This document shows positions 40,303-48,698 of a DNA stretch of 64,000 nucleotides, piece by piece; within the stretch, counting starts at the first letter, position 1; each line of letters begins with the position of its first letter. The notes under the pieces were generated by a model. That model ran no database searches. It had not been told where the DNA came from and worked only from the letters and a program-made list of their open reading frames with translations. This DNA is from Avoscillospira_A sp052117125 (GTDB taxonomy: Bacteria > Bacillota > Clostridia > Oscillospirales > Oscillospiraceae): assembly GCF_052117125.1 (NCBI RefSeq), contig NZ_JBQKJT010000005.1, positions 62,001 to 126,000 of the forward strand, in the 5' to 3' direction. The position numbers and the translations under genes were made by a program.

Positions 40303-41112
40303 TCAGGCCGATTGACTCTCGTCCAGAGCCTTAACTTCGTCTACGCTGATTTCTAAGATATCAGCAATGTCTTCGTAGGTGTATTTGCCCGATTTTAACA
40401 TACGCCGTGCAATACTGACCGTTTTAGCTTTGGTCGCTTCACGCGCAGCTTCGTTTCTCATATCTTCCATAGCCTTGCACATAGTCGCAACTCCTTCCGT
40501 ATCTTCTTTGAAATAGCGAACCCTATTCGCCAGGATTTGATAGTGCATCTGTTCAGCACTGGTGCAGGAAAAGTCGTGCATAAGTTGCCCCAGTGCCGTA
40601 TCGTCCTTAATCTGGGCGTTCACATATATGATATGCGACTCATCTCCAAATAATGCGCCAGTTTCTTTGATTGTCCGGTCGATGTGATAGATCGGGCAGC
40701 CGCCACCCAGCACATCATGCTCTGTGATAAAGATCACATAGGTTTCGTTCAGCTTCTCGTACTCATCACCGGGTTCGGTGACATTGGCATCGATCAAGCT
40801 ACTGTTGTACCGGGCGCGCTTGACGCCTGCACCTTTGTCGCTGCGCTGCACCTCAATGTTGTATACCCGTTCGGAGACATCAACAGCCAGAATGTCCAGA
40901 CGGATAGAACGCCCTTGTAAATTCCGAATATCATGCTGACCGTGAACACGCTGCACCTTCAAGTCCGTGCGCTGCAAGATGATTTGTAGCAGGAACTCGG
41001 CACAGGCCGTATCCTCAAACACCTTGTTCATAAAATCGTCATCCAACAGGCGAAGGCCACGAAGACGCTGTAAATCTTCCTCGTGTTTGCGTTCAAAGTC
41101 CAAATCGCTCAT
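40303..41112 (-). CDS. Rpn-family PD-(D/E)XK nuclease / putative transposase
   Basis: A 269-residue Rpn (recombination-promoting nuclease) family protein. The catalytic core reads SIRLDILAVDVSERVYNIEVQ with Asp at about 73 and Glu-x-Gln at about 87-89. The N-terminus LRLLDDDFMNKVFEDT is typical of the family. The C-terminal 59 residues are a separate small domain, and an internal ATG (40482) with AAGGAG 8 bases before it would translate that domain alone. Rpn proteins cut DNA and several act as anti-phage toxins. It lies in the slot used by the Septu operon in element B. The start at 41112 has a moderate ribosome site. Confidence 0.88.
   Translation of the reverse strand: MSDLDFERKHEEDLQRLRGLRLLDDDFMNKVFEDTACAEFLLQIILQRTDLKVQRVHGQHDIRNLQGRSIRLDILAVDVSERVYNIEVQRSDKGAGVKRARYNSSLIDANVTEPGDEYEKLNETYVIFITEHDVLGGGCPIYHIDRTIKETGALFGDESHIIYVNAQIKDDTALGQLMHDFSCTSAEQMHYQILANRVRYFKEDTEGVATMCKAMEDMRNEAAREATKAKTVSIARRMLKSGKYTYEDIADILEISVDEVKALDESQSA
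40483..40498 (-). promoter_or_regulatory. Internal ribosome binding site in the Rpn gene
   Basis: GGAAGGAG (40491-40498 complement) with an 8-base spacer to ATG 40482, inside and in frame with the Rpn coding sequence. The same sequence context precedes the free-standing copy at 40264. It would give a 59-residue C-terminal protein. Confidence 0.7.
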
Positions 41113-41183
41113 TCTCTCACATCCTATTTCATTTATAATATAACATGGAAATGCGTTCGGTTCAAGCAGTGCTTTTTGAACTT

Positions 41184-41440
41184 TTACTCCGACTGCACAC
41201 CCGGCAATTCCACCGTCTGACCCTCAAACTGCTCAACAAAGTCCAGCAGAGCCTTACGGCTTACTTTGCGGCTGCCCAGCTTAATAGAGCGCAGATACCC
41301 GCAGCGGATCAGGTCATAGACCAGATTTTACTGACGCGCAACAGTTTTGCTGCTTCCGGGACGGTATATAAAATATCGCGGCAAGCCAAGATTTCCATTG
41401 CGGTTTCATTGGCTTTCTGCCGCTGTTCTGATAATGACAT
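41184..41440 (-). pseudogene. Frameshifted HTH excisionase-like gene of element A
   Basis: The intact version is at 61846-62100. Here one base is missing in the T-run at 41325-41330 (GATTTTACTGACG versus GATTTTTATTGACG), which breaks the frame between PEAAKLLRV and NKNLVYDLI. All other features (start context, stop, HTH) are conserved, so the loss is recent. Confidence 0.82.
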
Positions 41441-41829
41441 ATTGATCACTCCTATATCCAATATTATGTGGAGCCGCTGTACAAAGTCAGCGGCTCCACT
41501 GTATTTTCATGTTCGGCGTATCACCCGTATCCTGTTCCTGATGGACTGCCTGTTGTGACAGGACACCGTTTTCTACACATTGGCACGCTCGCTCCTGAAA
41601 CCTCCTCTCCGGAGGTCATGGCCTGCTTCCCCTGCGCTGTATCTGATACGGACGCTCATTTTGTTTTCAAAGTACAGTAAGACTGGTAAACGCTTGCCAG
41701 CCTTTCACAAGGGACAACGCGCAGTTATCCCCTGTGAAGGACAGGCAAATCTGCTTAGCTCAATTCAAACCGGTTCTGAATTTCTTTTATCAGCTTGAAC
41801 TGAAGTTCCTGATACAAGTCCTCATCATA
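41187..41829. repeat. Second shared block, copy in element A
   Basis: About 643 bases nearly identical to 61849-62491. Contains the HTH gene, a hairpin and the 3' end of a small HTH gene. Similarity ends at CTCATCATA. Confidence 0.85.
41441..41754. other. Conserved non-coding stretch with hairpin
   Basis: No credible gene. A 12-bp hairpin GTGGAGCCGCTG/CAGCGGCTCCAC (41468-41499) followed by a T-rich run could terminate transcripts on the plus strand. The rest is kept in both elements (62101-62416 in B) and may be an origin, promoter or ncRNA region of the element. Confidence 0.5.
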
Positions 41830-42009
41830 GCAGACATAGATTTTCCCGCTGGCATCGTACAGTTCGAACTTGCACAGTTCCAGCATATATCCCTTGTAGT
41901 AATTCAAAATGGTTTGAATCGCACTCTCATCGCCTTTCTTTGCGTTCAAAATGGTATCCACAGAGATACGGCGTATCATGGCGCGCCTATGCTTTGCCTT
42001 GTTTTTCAA
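41755..42009 (-). CDS. Small HTH protein of conjugative elements
   Basis: An 84-residue protein like the short helix-turn-helix proteins encoded beside the sigma factor in Tn916-type elements: KKGDESAIQTILNYYKGYMLELCKFELYDASGKIYVCYDEDLYQELQFKLIKEIQNRF. TTG 42009 has GAGGG 7 bases upstream and overlaps the sigma gene end by 23 bases; an ATG at 41979 is an alternative start. In element B only the last ~24 codons remain. Confidence 0.75.
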   Translation of the reverse strand: MKNKAKHRRAMIRRISVDTILNAKKGDESAIQTILNYYKGYMLELCKFELYDASGKIYVCYDEDLYQELQFKLIKEIQNRFELS

Positions 42010-42418
42010 GTAAATCCCTCATTTCCTTTAATGCTTTGGTTCTGGCGGCTTGTATCGTACTCCGCACAACATGGAACCGCTCTCCGATTTGCTGATCTGT
42101 CCAATCCAGAAAGTACGCCAGAAGAATGATCTGCCGTTTGCGTCCGGAAAGGCTATGTAACGCTTGTGCCAGCGCGTCATTCTCAATGGCGATAGACCGT
42201 TCTAAATCATCGAAGAAATACTTTTCCGCTGAAGTGATTGGGTCGATATGAATTGGCTCCAGCAAATGATTGTCCGGCAATTCCGAAAACAAGACCTCGT
42301 TTTTGCCACGCCGTTGCTTGGCTCGATACCAGTCCCTTGCAAAATTTCTCAAAACGGTTTTGCAGAAGCTATCAAATTTACCCTCGATACGGCGAATATC
42401 TTCCTCTGTCCACGGCAT
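41987..42418 (-). CDS. Sigma-70 family factor of conjugative elements
   Basis: A 143-residue sigma-like protein: region 2-like part in FDSFCKTVLRNFARDWYRAKQRRGKN and region 4 HTH in LHSLSGRKRQIILLAYFLDWTDQQIGERFHVVRSTIQAARTKALKEMRDLL. Tn916-family elements carry this gene to control transfer or excision. ATG 42418 sits 8 bases behind AAAGGGG; a GTG three codons earlier is too close to it. Confidence 0.85.
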   Translation of the reverse strand: MPWTEEDIRRIEGKFDSFCKTVLRNFARDWYRAKQRRGKNEVLFSELPDNHLLEPIHIDPITSAEKYFFDDLERSIAIENDALAQALHSLSGRKRQIILLAYFLDWTDQQIGERFHVVRSTIQAARTKALKEMRDLLEKQGKA

Positions 42419-42601
42419 AGTATTCACCCCTTTCCTGCGTTCAGCGCTTGATTGGAAGGGGATACTCTTTTGTCCTGATGCTGACTAATACGAATCCGAA
42501 AAGTGAAATGCCAATTTCCCCGGAAAAATCAGAAAAATATTCTAGATCGCACTGCAAGAAACCTTTACAAAACTGTGCAGATCAGATAATTGTATAAAGA
42601 A

Positions 42602-42635
42602 AGAGCCTGCTTCCCATTCGTAGGAAGCAGGCTCT
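42602..42635 (-). terminator. Terminator of the SLH adhesin gene
   Basis: 13-bp arms AGAGCCTGCTTCC (42602-42614) and its complement (42623-42635); on the minus strand TTCTTTATAC follows. Confidence 0.8.
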
Positions 42636-42700
42636 CTGCTCTTGTGTTTTTGCGTCCAGCTTTCAATTGAATTAATTTCTTGCTTTCGCTTTGACGAACC

Positions 42701-45700
42701 TTACCGAGTTAATGTCCTCCAGATAAAGGTCACGATCTGAGCGCGGGTGCAGTCTGCGTCTGGACTAAAGGTAGCAGAACTGGTGCCGTTGGTGACGCTC
42801 TCCTTGACAGCCCACAGTACCGCGTCGGCGTAGTAAGCGTCAGCGGAAACGTCCGTGAAGGGGTTCACACTGCCCGCCGCAGGGGATTTCTCAGAACGCC
42901 ACAGGAAGGTCATGATATGTGCGCGGGAGCACTTCAGATCCGGGCTGAAGGTGGTACTGCTCGTTCCCACTGTGATACCGTTCTCCATGGCCCACAGCAC
43001 AGCGTTGTAATAGTAACTGTCAGCGGCCACATCAGTAAAGGGCATTGCCGTCGCGCTCGGCGCGGGACTTCCGGCCGCTCTCCACAGGAATGTAACGGCC
43101 TGCGCGCGGGTGCAGACACCGTCGGGAGAGAAGTGAGTGGCATCGGTGCCGCCGGTAATGCCCTGTTCCGCTGCCCACAGCACTGCGTCATAGTAATACG
43201 CGGACGCGGGGACATCCACAAAGTAATTGAGCATGGTGTTATCTTCCATGAAGGTCGCCTTGACCTCCACCTTGCTTGCGGGCATTGTGAAGCTGTACTT
43301 GCCGCTGCCCAAATTCTTCAGGTCGAGCTTCTTCCCGCTCGCATCCGTCACGGTCAGGGTTTCCAGCACATAGCCCTTGTCCGGTGTGACCGTGACGGTC
43401 ACCGTGGTTCCCTTACTTGCGCTCTTGGGACTGACGGAAACGGTACCGTTCTTCGCGCTGGGCGTGGAAATGGTGCTGCTGTTGCCGGAAGAAGAGCCGC
43501 CGCTGCTGGAGGACGAGCCGCCGCCGGAAGAAGAGCCGCCACTGCCGCTGCCGCCGCCGGACTGCGTGTTGTAGCCGATGGCGTAGGTGGAGAACTTCTG
43601 GGTATACACATAGATCAGGTGATTTACTGTGTCCAGATAGTAGGTGCCATCTGCCTTGGTGGTGTTTTCGGCAAAGGCTTCGGTCACACCGTCATGGTAA
43701 CGATAGACCGTAATGTTGCTCTTGCCGGTCATGTCGTAGGGGATGATGATCTCCATCATAGTTGCGGTCGTGGTGATCGGGCTGTCGGTGTCGTCAACAG
43801 TCTTTGTAACCTTGATATCAAGGTATTCCAGAGTTTTGCCGGAAGCCGAAGTTTCGATGCTCGTTTTGTCCTCATCGCCGATCTCTGTGCTGCGCTTACT
43901 CTCGACGGTCATTTCTACCTTGACCGAGGTCGCACTGGAGTTTGCACCCTTCACAGCCGCCGCTTCCTTGTCCAGACCGCCGGCAACCACATCGGGTGTG
44001 TCGGCACCGTTGACCGTCAGCTTGGAGTTCACCTTGCTTTGCGGCAAAGTAACATTTTTGCCTGTTTCGTTGTGATTTGTAACAATGACCAGAGTTGTCT
44101 GCGTTGTATCATCTTTCTCGGCGACGATGTTATAAACGCCCGGAGCGATGCCGGTGAAGCTGTATGTACCGTCAGGTGCGGAAGTGGCGGAAGCAACCTG
44201 CGTATCGCCCTTCATGAGCTTTACAGAAACGCCGGAAGCGGGGGTTGTGCCGTTGGATTCATAAACCGTGCCGGAAATGCCGTAGATTTTGGCCGTTTCC
44301 GCCCACTTTGCATAGAGGGTGATATTGCCGGTCACGGTGTCCGTATCAAAGTTCCAGCCGTTGGTAAATGCTGCGTCCTTATACCAGCCGTGGAAGGTGT
44401 AACCATCCTTCGTGGGTGCTTGGGGTTCAGTCAGCTTGCCGCCTTCAGAAACCGTAGCAGAGCCAACTGCGCTGCCGCCGTTTGTGTTGTAGGTGACGGT
44501 GTATTTCTTGGCAACGCCGATGACGACATTCGACACGGGTTCCTCATTGTTCCCTGCGGCAATCCACGCCACTCCTTCAGACTCCAGTGCGCGTCCGCCA
44601 ACAGGCTGTACAATGCTCAAAGAGGAATCAATCTTGATTTCGACCTTGTTGTTGTGGCCTTCAGCCAAAATTGCACCGCAGCCCTTGGATGTACCGGTGC
44701 TGGTAGCAGTGATAGGCGCGTTGATCGCAATGTTGCCCATCGTATAGAATCCAGCGTTTGTGCCGCTGACGCTCAAACTGCCGAAGCCGTTTACGGTAAC
44801 GGCTCCCATTCCAAGAACCGCCGAACTGCCCATTCCGATCGTCGAGCTGTTGGACAGTGTGTTCTGTGTGCCTGCTGCCGTGGTGATGATCGCTCCGTCA
44901 GGCAGGCAAACCGCAGCCAGATCATCTTGACTCCCCTGCGCACGGTCGGGAATATCCATCGTTGCGCCGCTGAGCGTCAGAGTCTTGGTCTCGGGGTTCC
45001 AGCTCCAGCCCTCATCGGCATTTGTGTAAACGCCGCCTGTCAACGTTGCGCCGAAGGTATTGCTCTCACCGATTTTGGTCAGATCAAGGACGGCGGTGCG
45101 GACGGTCTTGCCGTTCTTCGTCCATCTGGCGGTATAGGTCGTGCCGGCGACCGCAGCGTCAGCGCTCGTCAGTTCGGTCTCGCCGTTGAACCAGCCGGCG
45201 AAGGTGTAGCCCTTGTCGTTGGTTGCACCCTTCGTATAGGTGTCAAACGCGCAGTTCGCGTTGCCGAGACCGTCGGTGAAGGTGGGAGCTGCTACGCCGA
45301 TGACGACGTTGGTCGCGAACTTCCCATTTCTGTCGGCAATATAATGAAATCCGCCGTTCTCACGAATCTGACCACCGGAAGGCTCCGTGATGCTCAAAGC
45401 AGAATTAATTGTGATGCTGCCTCCAGCGACAGCCGTACCGTTTTGCTTATTGGTGGCGATCACGGTGATCGGCGCGTTGATCGTGATTTCGCCCGCAGAT
45501 AGTCCGTACTCATATCCGCTAAGACTTAAACTGCCGGAGCCTGTAATCGTAACTGCTCCCTCACCCCAAAGCGCCTCAATCGAACCCGTCGAGACGTTGG
45601 ACAGCGTATTCTGTGTGTTCGCTGCTGTGGTAAGTGTCGCGCCGTTAGGCAAGCTCACAGCAGAGTCCGCAACTCCGGGTACATCAATGGTGCAGTTTTC

Positions 45701-47308
45701 GAGGAGCAGCGTACCGCCGTTGTCACCAGGCATCCATGTCCAGCCCTCGGCTGTGTTTACATAAACGCCATTGTCATATTTTGCCCCAAGGGTGTTGCTC
45801 TCACTGATCACCGTCAGGTCGAGGCCAGTGGTGCGGACGGTCTTGCCGTTCTTCGTCCACTTGGCGTAGTAGGTGGTTCCGTTCGTAAATTCGGTCACTG
45901 CATCGCCGGAGTAATCTGCGCTAGCATACCAACCAGCAAATACATATTTTCCGCTGCCAACCGCGTATTCATTGTCAACCGTGTAACTACCCGAGGTAAT
46001 GTTCGCGTTGCCGAAGCCGTCATTAAAGGTCGGCTCGGAAATTTCCGCTGCGTCCTTGAGCGTGATCGTTGTATCAGCCGTCGGTGTTCCCGATACGGTG
46101 ATTGTGGAATCACTGTTTCTTGTGACGGTGATGCCGTTCAGCGCTCCGTCAGTCAAATTACTGATAGTGCTTACATAGTTCTCAGGGAAATAGTGACCAG
46201 TATCAGCGGTATATACGATATCTGTTATTGCAGATGCCGTAACCGTCTGACTCGCATTACCGGAATCCTGTGTTTTTGTCATGTGCTGACCCGCAGTAAT
46301 CTCGACCTTGCGTGCGCTCGGTTTCGCTACAACAGTACTGTTGGCTGTTGCAATATAAATCGCATCTGATTCGTTTTCTTTTACGCCAATAATATAAGAA
46401 GAATCCTGATCGGAAAAGAAGTTATCCACATACTGTGCGGCATTCTTGCCCTTTGCTACAAGTGTACCGGTCTCACTTGGTTGGCTATTCAATGTATTTA
46501 GTGTCCAGCCGATCTCCGCTTCGTTTGTCAACGGCCTCTCTTCACTCAAACGGAGGTACTTACCGCTACTTTTGACATTATTTGTCTTCTGTTTCGCTGT
46601 ATTGTCTTTGATCACAATGGAACCGCCTACAGTGACTTTGTTGCTATAGAACATTAATCCGCCGCCGGAAGATCCGGAAACAGCATTCTTTTCGATTCTT
46701 CCGCCAAGCAGCTTTACGGTCGAATCTGATTCCGCACCTACGCCGCCGCCATTACTGTCACTCCCAGTCCCAACATTCTCACAAATGCTGCCACCATTCA
46801 TGATAAATGTTGCTCTATCTGAGACGGCAACACCTGTGCCGCAGTTGGATCCACTTGTCTTATTCCCGCAAATGCTTCCGCCATTTAGTGTAAACGATCC
46901 GCCCGATAAGACGCACACAGCACCGGCCAAAAACTGGCTTCTTGAGCAATTTCCACCCGTTATGGTGCCGCCGCCTACCGAGTCATTAATAATCAGTGTT
47001 CCCGAAACTTTGATTACTTGGCCGTCAGATGTCGCATTTGTCATGTTTCTGTCTATTTTATGTCCGGCCAGATTCAACGTGACCGTGACGTTCTCGGGGA
47101 TTGTCAACAGACCCTTCCAAGTAGAATCTGTTGACGTGACATCGCCAAGCAGCGTGATTTCTCCCCCGGTAGTAAAAGCATTCTGCAAATCTGACCAGGT
47201 CGAAACCTCCGTCGCGCTTGCCGCGCTTGCCGTGACCGTTGTCCCGGCGAACAGGCTCATTACCATGCACAGCGTCAGCAGCATGGATAAAATTCGTTTG
47301 CATTTCAT
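42701..47308 (-). CDS. Large secreted SLH adhesin-like protein with beta-helix and InlB-type repeats
   Basis: A 1,535-residue exported protein. Signal peptide KCKRILSMLLTLCMVMSLFAGTTVTASA; right-handed beta-helix-like repeats rich in GGSI/GGTI turns (about 35-250); and InlB B-type (Flg_new-like) repeats ending in the YAKW motif (about 440-480, 670-720, 945-1010). A carboxypeptidase-regulatory-like beta domain follows (about 1015-1080), then a Gly/Ser linker (about 1265-1295), a short beta domain, and three SLH repeats (about 1355-1535, e.g. FVDVPASAYYYDAVLWAAEQGITGGTDATHFSPDG). Probably a wall-anchored adhesin. ATG 47308 follows GGAGG. It lies downstream of the two-component system genes on the same strand. 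Confidence 0.88.
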   Translation of the reverse strand: MKCKRILSMLLTLCMVMSLFAGTTVTASAASATEVSTWSDLQNAFTTGGEITLLGDVTSTDSTWKGLLTIPENVTVTLNLAGHKIDRNMTNATSDGQVIKVSGTLIINDSVGGGTITGGNCSRSQFLAGAVCVLSGGSFTLNGGSICGNKTSGSNCGTGVAVSDRATFIMNGGSICENVGTGSDSNGGGVGAESDSTVKLLGGRIEKNAVSGSSGGGLMFYSNKVTVGGSIVIKDNTAKQKTNNVKSSGKYLRLSEERPLTNEAEIGWTLNTLNSQPSETGTLVAKGKNAAQYVDNFFSDQDSSYIIGVKENESDAIYIATANSTVVAKPSARKVEITAGQHMTKTQDSGNASQTVTASAITDIVYTADTGHYFPENYVSTISNLTDGALNGITVTRNSDSTITVSGTPTADTTITLKDAAEISEPTFNDGFGNANITSGSYTVDNEYAVGSGKYVFAGWYASADYSGDAVTEFTNGTTYYAKWTKNGKTVRTTGLDLTVISESNTLGAKYDNGVYVNTAEGWTWMPGDNGGTLLLENCTIDVPGVADSAVSLPNGATLTTAANTQNTLSNVSTGSIEALWGEGAVTITGSGSLSLSGYEYGLSAGEITINAPITVIATNKQNGTAVAGGSITINSALSITEPSGGQIRENGGFHYIADRNGKFATNVVIGVAAPTFTDGLGNANCAFDTYTKGATNDKGYTFAGWFNGETELTSADAAVAGTTYTARWTKNGKTVRTAVLDLTKIGESNTFGATLTGGVYTNADEGWSWNPETKTLTLSGATMDIPDRAQGSQDDLAAVCLPDGAIITTAAGTQNTLSNSSTIGMGSSAVLGMGAVTVNGFGSLSVSGTNAGFYTMGNIAINAPITATSTGTSKGCGAILAEGHNNKVEIKIDSSLSIVQPVGGRALESEGVAWIAAGNNEEPVSNVVIGVAKKYTVTYNTNGGSAVGSATVSEGGKLTEPQAPTKDGYTFHGWYKDAAFTNGWNFDTDTVTGNITLYAKWAETAKIYGISGTVYESNGTTPASGVSVKLMKGDTQVASATSAPDGTYSFTGIAPGVYNIVAEKDDTTQTTLVIVTNHNETGKNVTLPQSKVNSKLTVNGADTPDVVAGGLDKEAAAVKGANSSATSVKVEMTVESKRSTEIGDEDKTSIETSASGKTLEYLDIKVTKTVDDTDSPITTTATMMEIIIPYDMTGKSNITVYRYHDGVTEAFAENTTKADGTYYLDTVNHLIYVYTQKFSTYAIGYNTQSGGGSGSGGSSSGGGSSSSSGGSSSGNSSTISTPSAKNGTVSVSPKSASKGTTVTVTVTPDKGYVLETLTVTDASGKKLDLKNLGSGKYSFTMPASKVEVKATFMEDNTMLNYFVDVPASAYYYDAVLWAAEQGITGGTDATHFSPDGVCTRAQAVTFLWRAAGSPAPSATAMPFTDVAADSYYYNAVLWAMENGITVGTSSTTFSPDLKCSRAHIMTFLWRSEKSPAAGSVNPFTDVSADAYYADAVLWAVKESVTNGTSSATFSPDADCTRAQIVTFIWRTLTR

Positions 47309-47388
47309 CAGCAAATTACCTCCTCAAATCATGATTTTTCTGATGGTTCCGTGTTACATCTTCTTTTCAAAAAAACATCCTTTCTTTT

Positions 47389-47760
47389 TCAAAATGATCT
47401 GTCCCATTGTTCCGCATCCTCCATCGTTTTTTTCAGCGCATCGGCAGTGACCGGCGTGATGAGATAGCCGTCCACTTCCAACTGCTCAGCTTCTTGCCGG
47501 AATGCATCGTTGTGCCAGAGAATGAACACACGCAGTGCAGGATACCTTGACCGCATATTCTCCGCAAGCTCCAGCCCGGTCAGGGGGCCCATCCGTGCGG
47601 CGGCATACAGCGCGTCAACGGGATGATAGAACGAATACTGATGGGCGTATAGCGGGTCGCAGAAGCACTCAACGGAGGAACCCGGCGGTGTACTCTTTCT
47701 GATTTCCGCCGACAGGCGCATCAGCTTTTCGGGGTTCGGGTCTACTGCAATGATCTTCAT
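47389..47760 (-). CDS. Degenerate response-regulator receiver domain
   Basis: A 123-residue stand-alone CheY-like domain: N-terminal acidic start IIAVDPNPEKLMRL, then VDALYAAARMGPLTGLELAENMRSRYPALRVFILWHND, and the Lys-type end DGYLITPVTADALKKTM. Aligning ARMGPLTGLELA with the DIRMPGMDGLELA block puts an Ala where the phosphoacceptor Asp should be, and the conserved Lys is Thr/Pro. It is probably not phosphorylated and may bind a partner constitutively. It sits between the response regulator and the adhesin. Confidence 0.78.
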   Translation of the reverse strand: MKIIAVDPNPEKLMRLSAEIRKSTPPGSSVECFCDPLYAHQYSFYHPVDALYAAARMGPLTGLELAENMRSRYPALRVFILWHNDAFRQEAEQLEVDGYLITPVTADALKKTMEDAEQWDRSF

Positions 47761-47850
47761 GTTGGTATCACCTGATTTCTATCCCTCGCTTTCTGATCCG
47801 GTTAATCTTATGATACAGGAGCAAGCGTCCACGCAGCGTCCACAAGGGCG

Positions 47851-47884
47851 AAAAAAAGAACCCGGTCGAAAAACCAGGCTCTTT
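47851..47884 (-). terminator. Terminator after the response regulator gene
   Basis: 12-bp stem with two G-U pairs (47855-47866 with 47873-47884); on the minus strand a run of seven T residues follows (47851-47857 complement). Confidence 0.8.
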
Positions 47885-47909
47885 GAAGCAAATATTGATA
47901 GGAAAGGGG

Positions 47910-48698
47910 TCAATCTTCCAGTGTGGCCAGCGTCATCTCCGCCCACGAATACTGGCTCATATACTCGCCCGCATAGGCGTTGACGCCGGACGGCAGACCG
48001 TGCAGAAAGTCATAGTAGTCGCAGTCGAACTTCTCCGTTGCCACGGCAAAGCTGTTGCGGTGTTTCAGAAAGATGGATTCTGCGTCCGCCGCCCGCAGGG
48101 TGGCCGAGAGATCGGAAACAAGCTTACGCAGATTGCTTTTCTGTTGCAGGAGGGGGATCGCATCCTCGAAGAGTGTGGCGCAAAGCTGCTCCGTATTCAT
48201 GATCGCGCCCTTGCGGTCCACGAGCAGGGCCAGCAGCTCCTTGGTCTGCCGGCGGGTAAAGCGGATCGGAACGCCGTCCACAAAGATCTCGAAATTGCCA
48301 AAGCACTGGATGCGGACGCGTTTGCCATGCCCGATGGTTTCCGGCGGTATTCTCAGGTTTTCCATGGCATCCTGTACCTTTTCCACCGTTGCGGGCTTGA
48401 GCAAATAGCCGCTGGCGTGGAGGTCGAAGGCGTCGATGGCGTATTCGCTGTATCCGGTCACAAAGACGATGTTGGTCTCGCCGTGCTGGTCTTTTAGGCG
48501 TTTGGCCAGTTCCAGCCCGTTCATGTCCCGCAGTTCAATATCAAGGAAGGCGACAGCGCAGGGGGTGTTTTCAGCAACCACCAGCGCGTCCGCGCTGGTG
48601 CGGAAGGGGTAGACCTCCGCCTCCGGCAGTGCACGGCGCAGCACAGTTTCCAGTCCCTCTAGCGCATTTCTCTCATCATCGACTGCCAGAATGTTCAT
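47910..48698 (-). CDS. Response regulator with winged-helix (SARP-like) output domain
   Basis: A 262-residue regulator. The receiver domain is complete: VDDERNA, phosphoacceptor Asp in AFLDIELRDMNGLELA, Lys in YLLKPAT. The output domain starts at IQCFGNFEIFVDGVPIRFTRRQTKELLALLVDRKGAIMNTEQLC, the OmpR-type winged helix of SARP/BTAD-like proteins, with a short helical tail. Partner of the sensor kinase whose stop overlaps its start by 4 bases. Probable targets are the neighbouring adhesin genes. Confidence 0.9.
   Translation of the reverse strand: MNILAVDDERNALEGLETVLRRALPEAEVYPFRTSADALVVAENTPCAVAFLDIELRDMNGLELAKRLKDQHGETNIVFVTGYSEYAIDAFDLHASGYLLKPATVEKVQDAMENLRIPPETIGHGKRVRIQCFGNFEIFVDGVPIRFTRRQTKELLALLVDRKGAIMNTEQLCATLFEDAIPLLQQKSNLRKLVSDLSATLRAADAESIFLKHRNSFAVATEKFDCDYYDFLHGLPSGVNAYAGEYMSQYSWAEMTLATLED

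Noticed and set aside
41580..41798. 72-codon plus-strand frame present with the same product in both elements (also 62242-62460)
   Set aside because: The DNA of the two copies is almost identical, so conservation of the protein tells nothing; no ribosome site and it overlaps the end of the opposite HTH gene.
42917..45502. 861-codon plus-strand frame opposite the SLH adhesin
   Set aside because: Antisense shadow with no motif, covering the well-supported adhesin.
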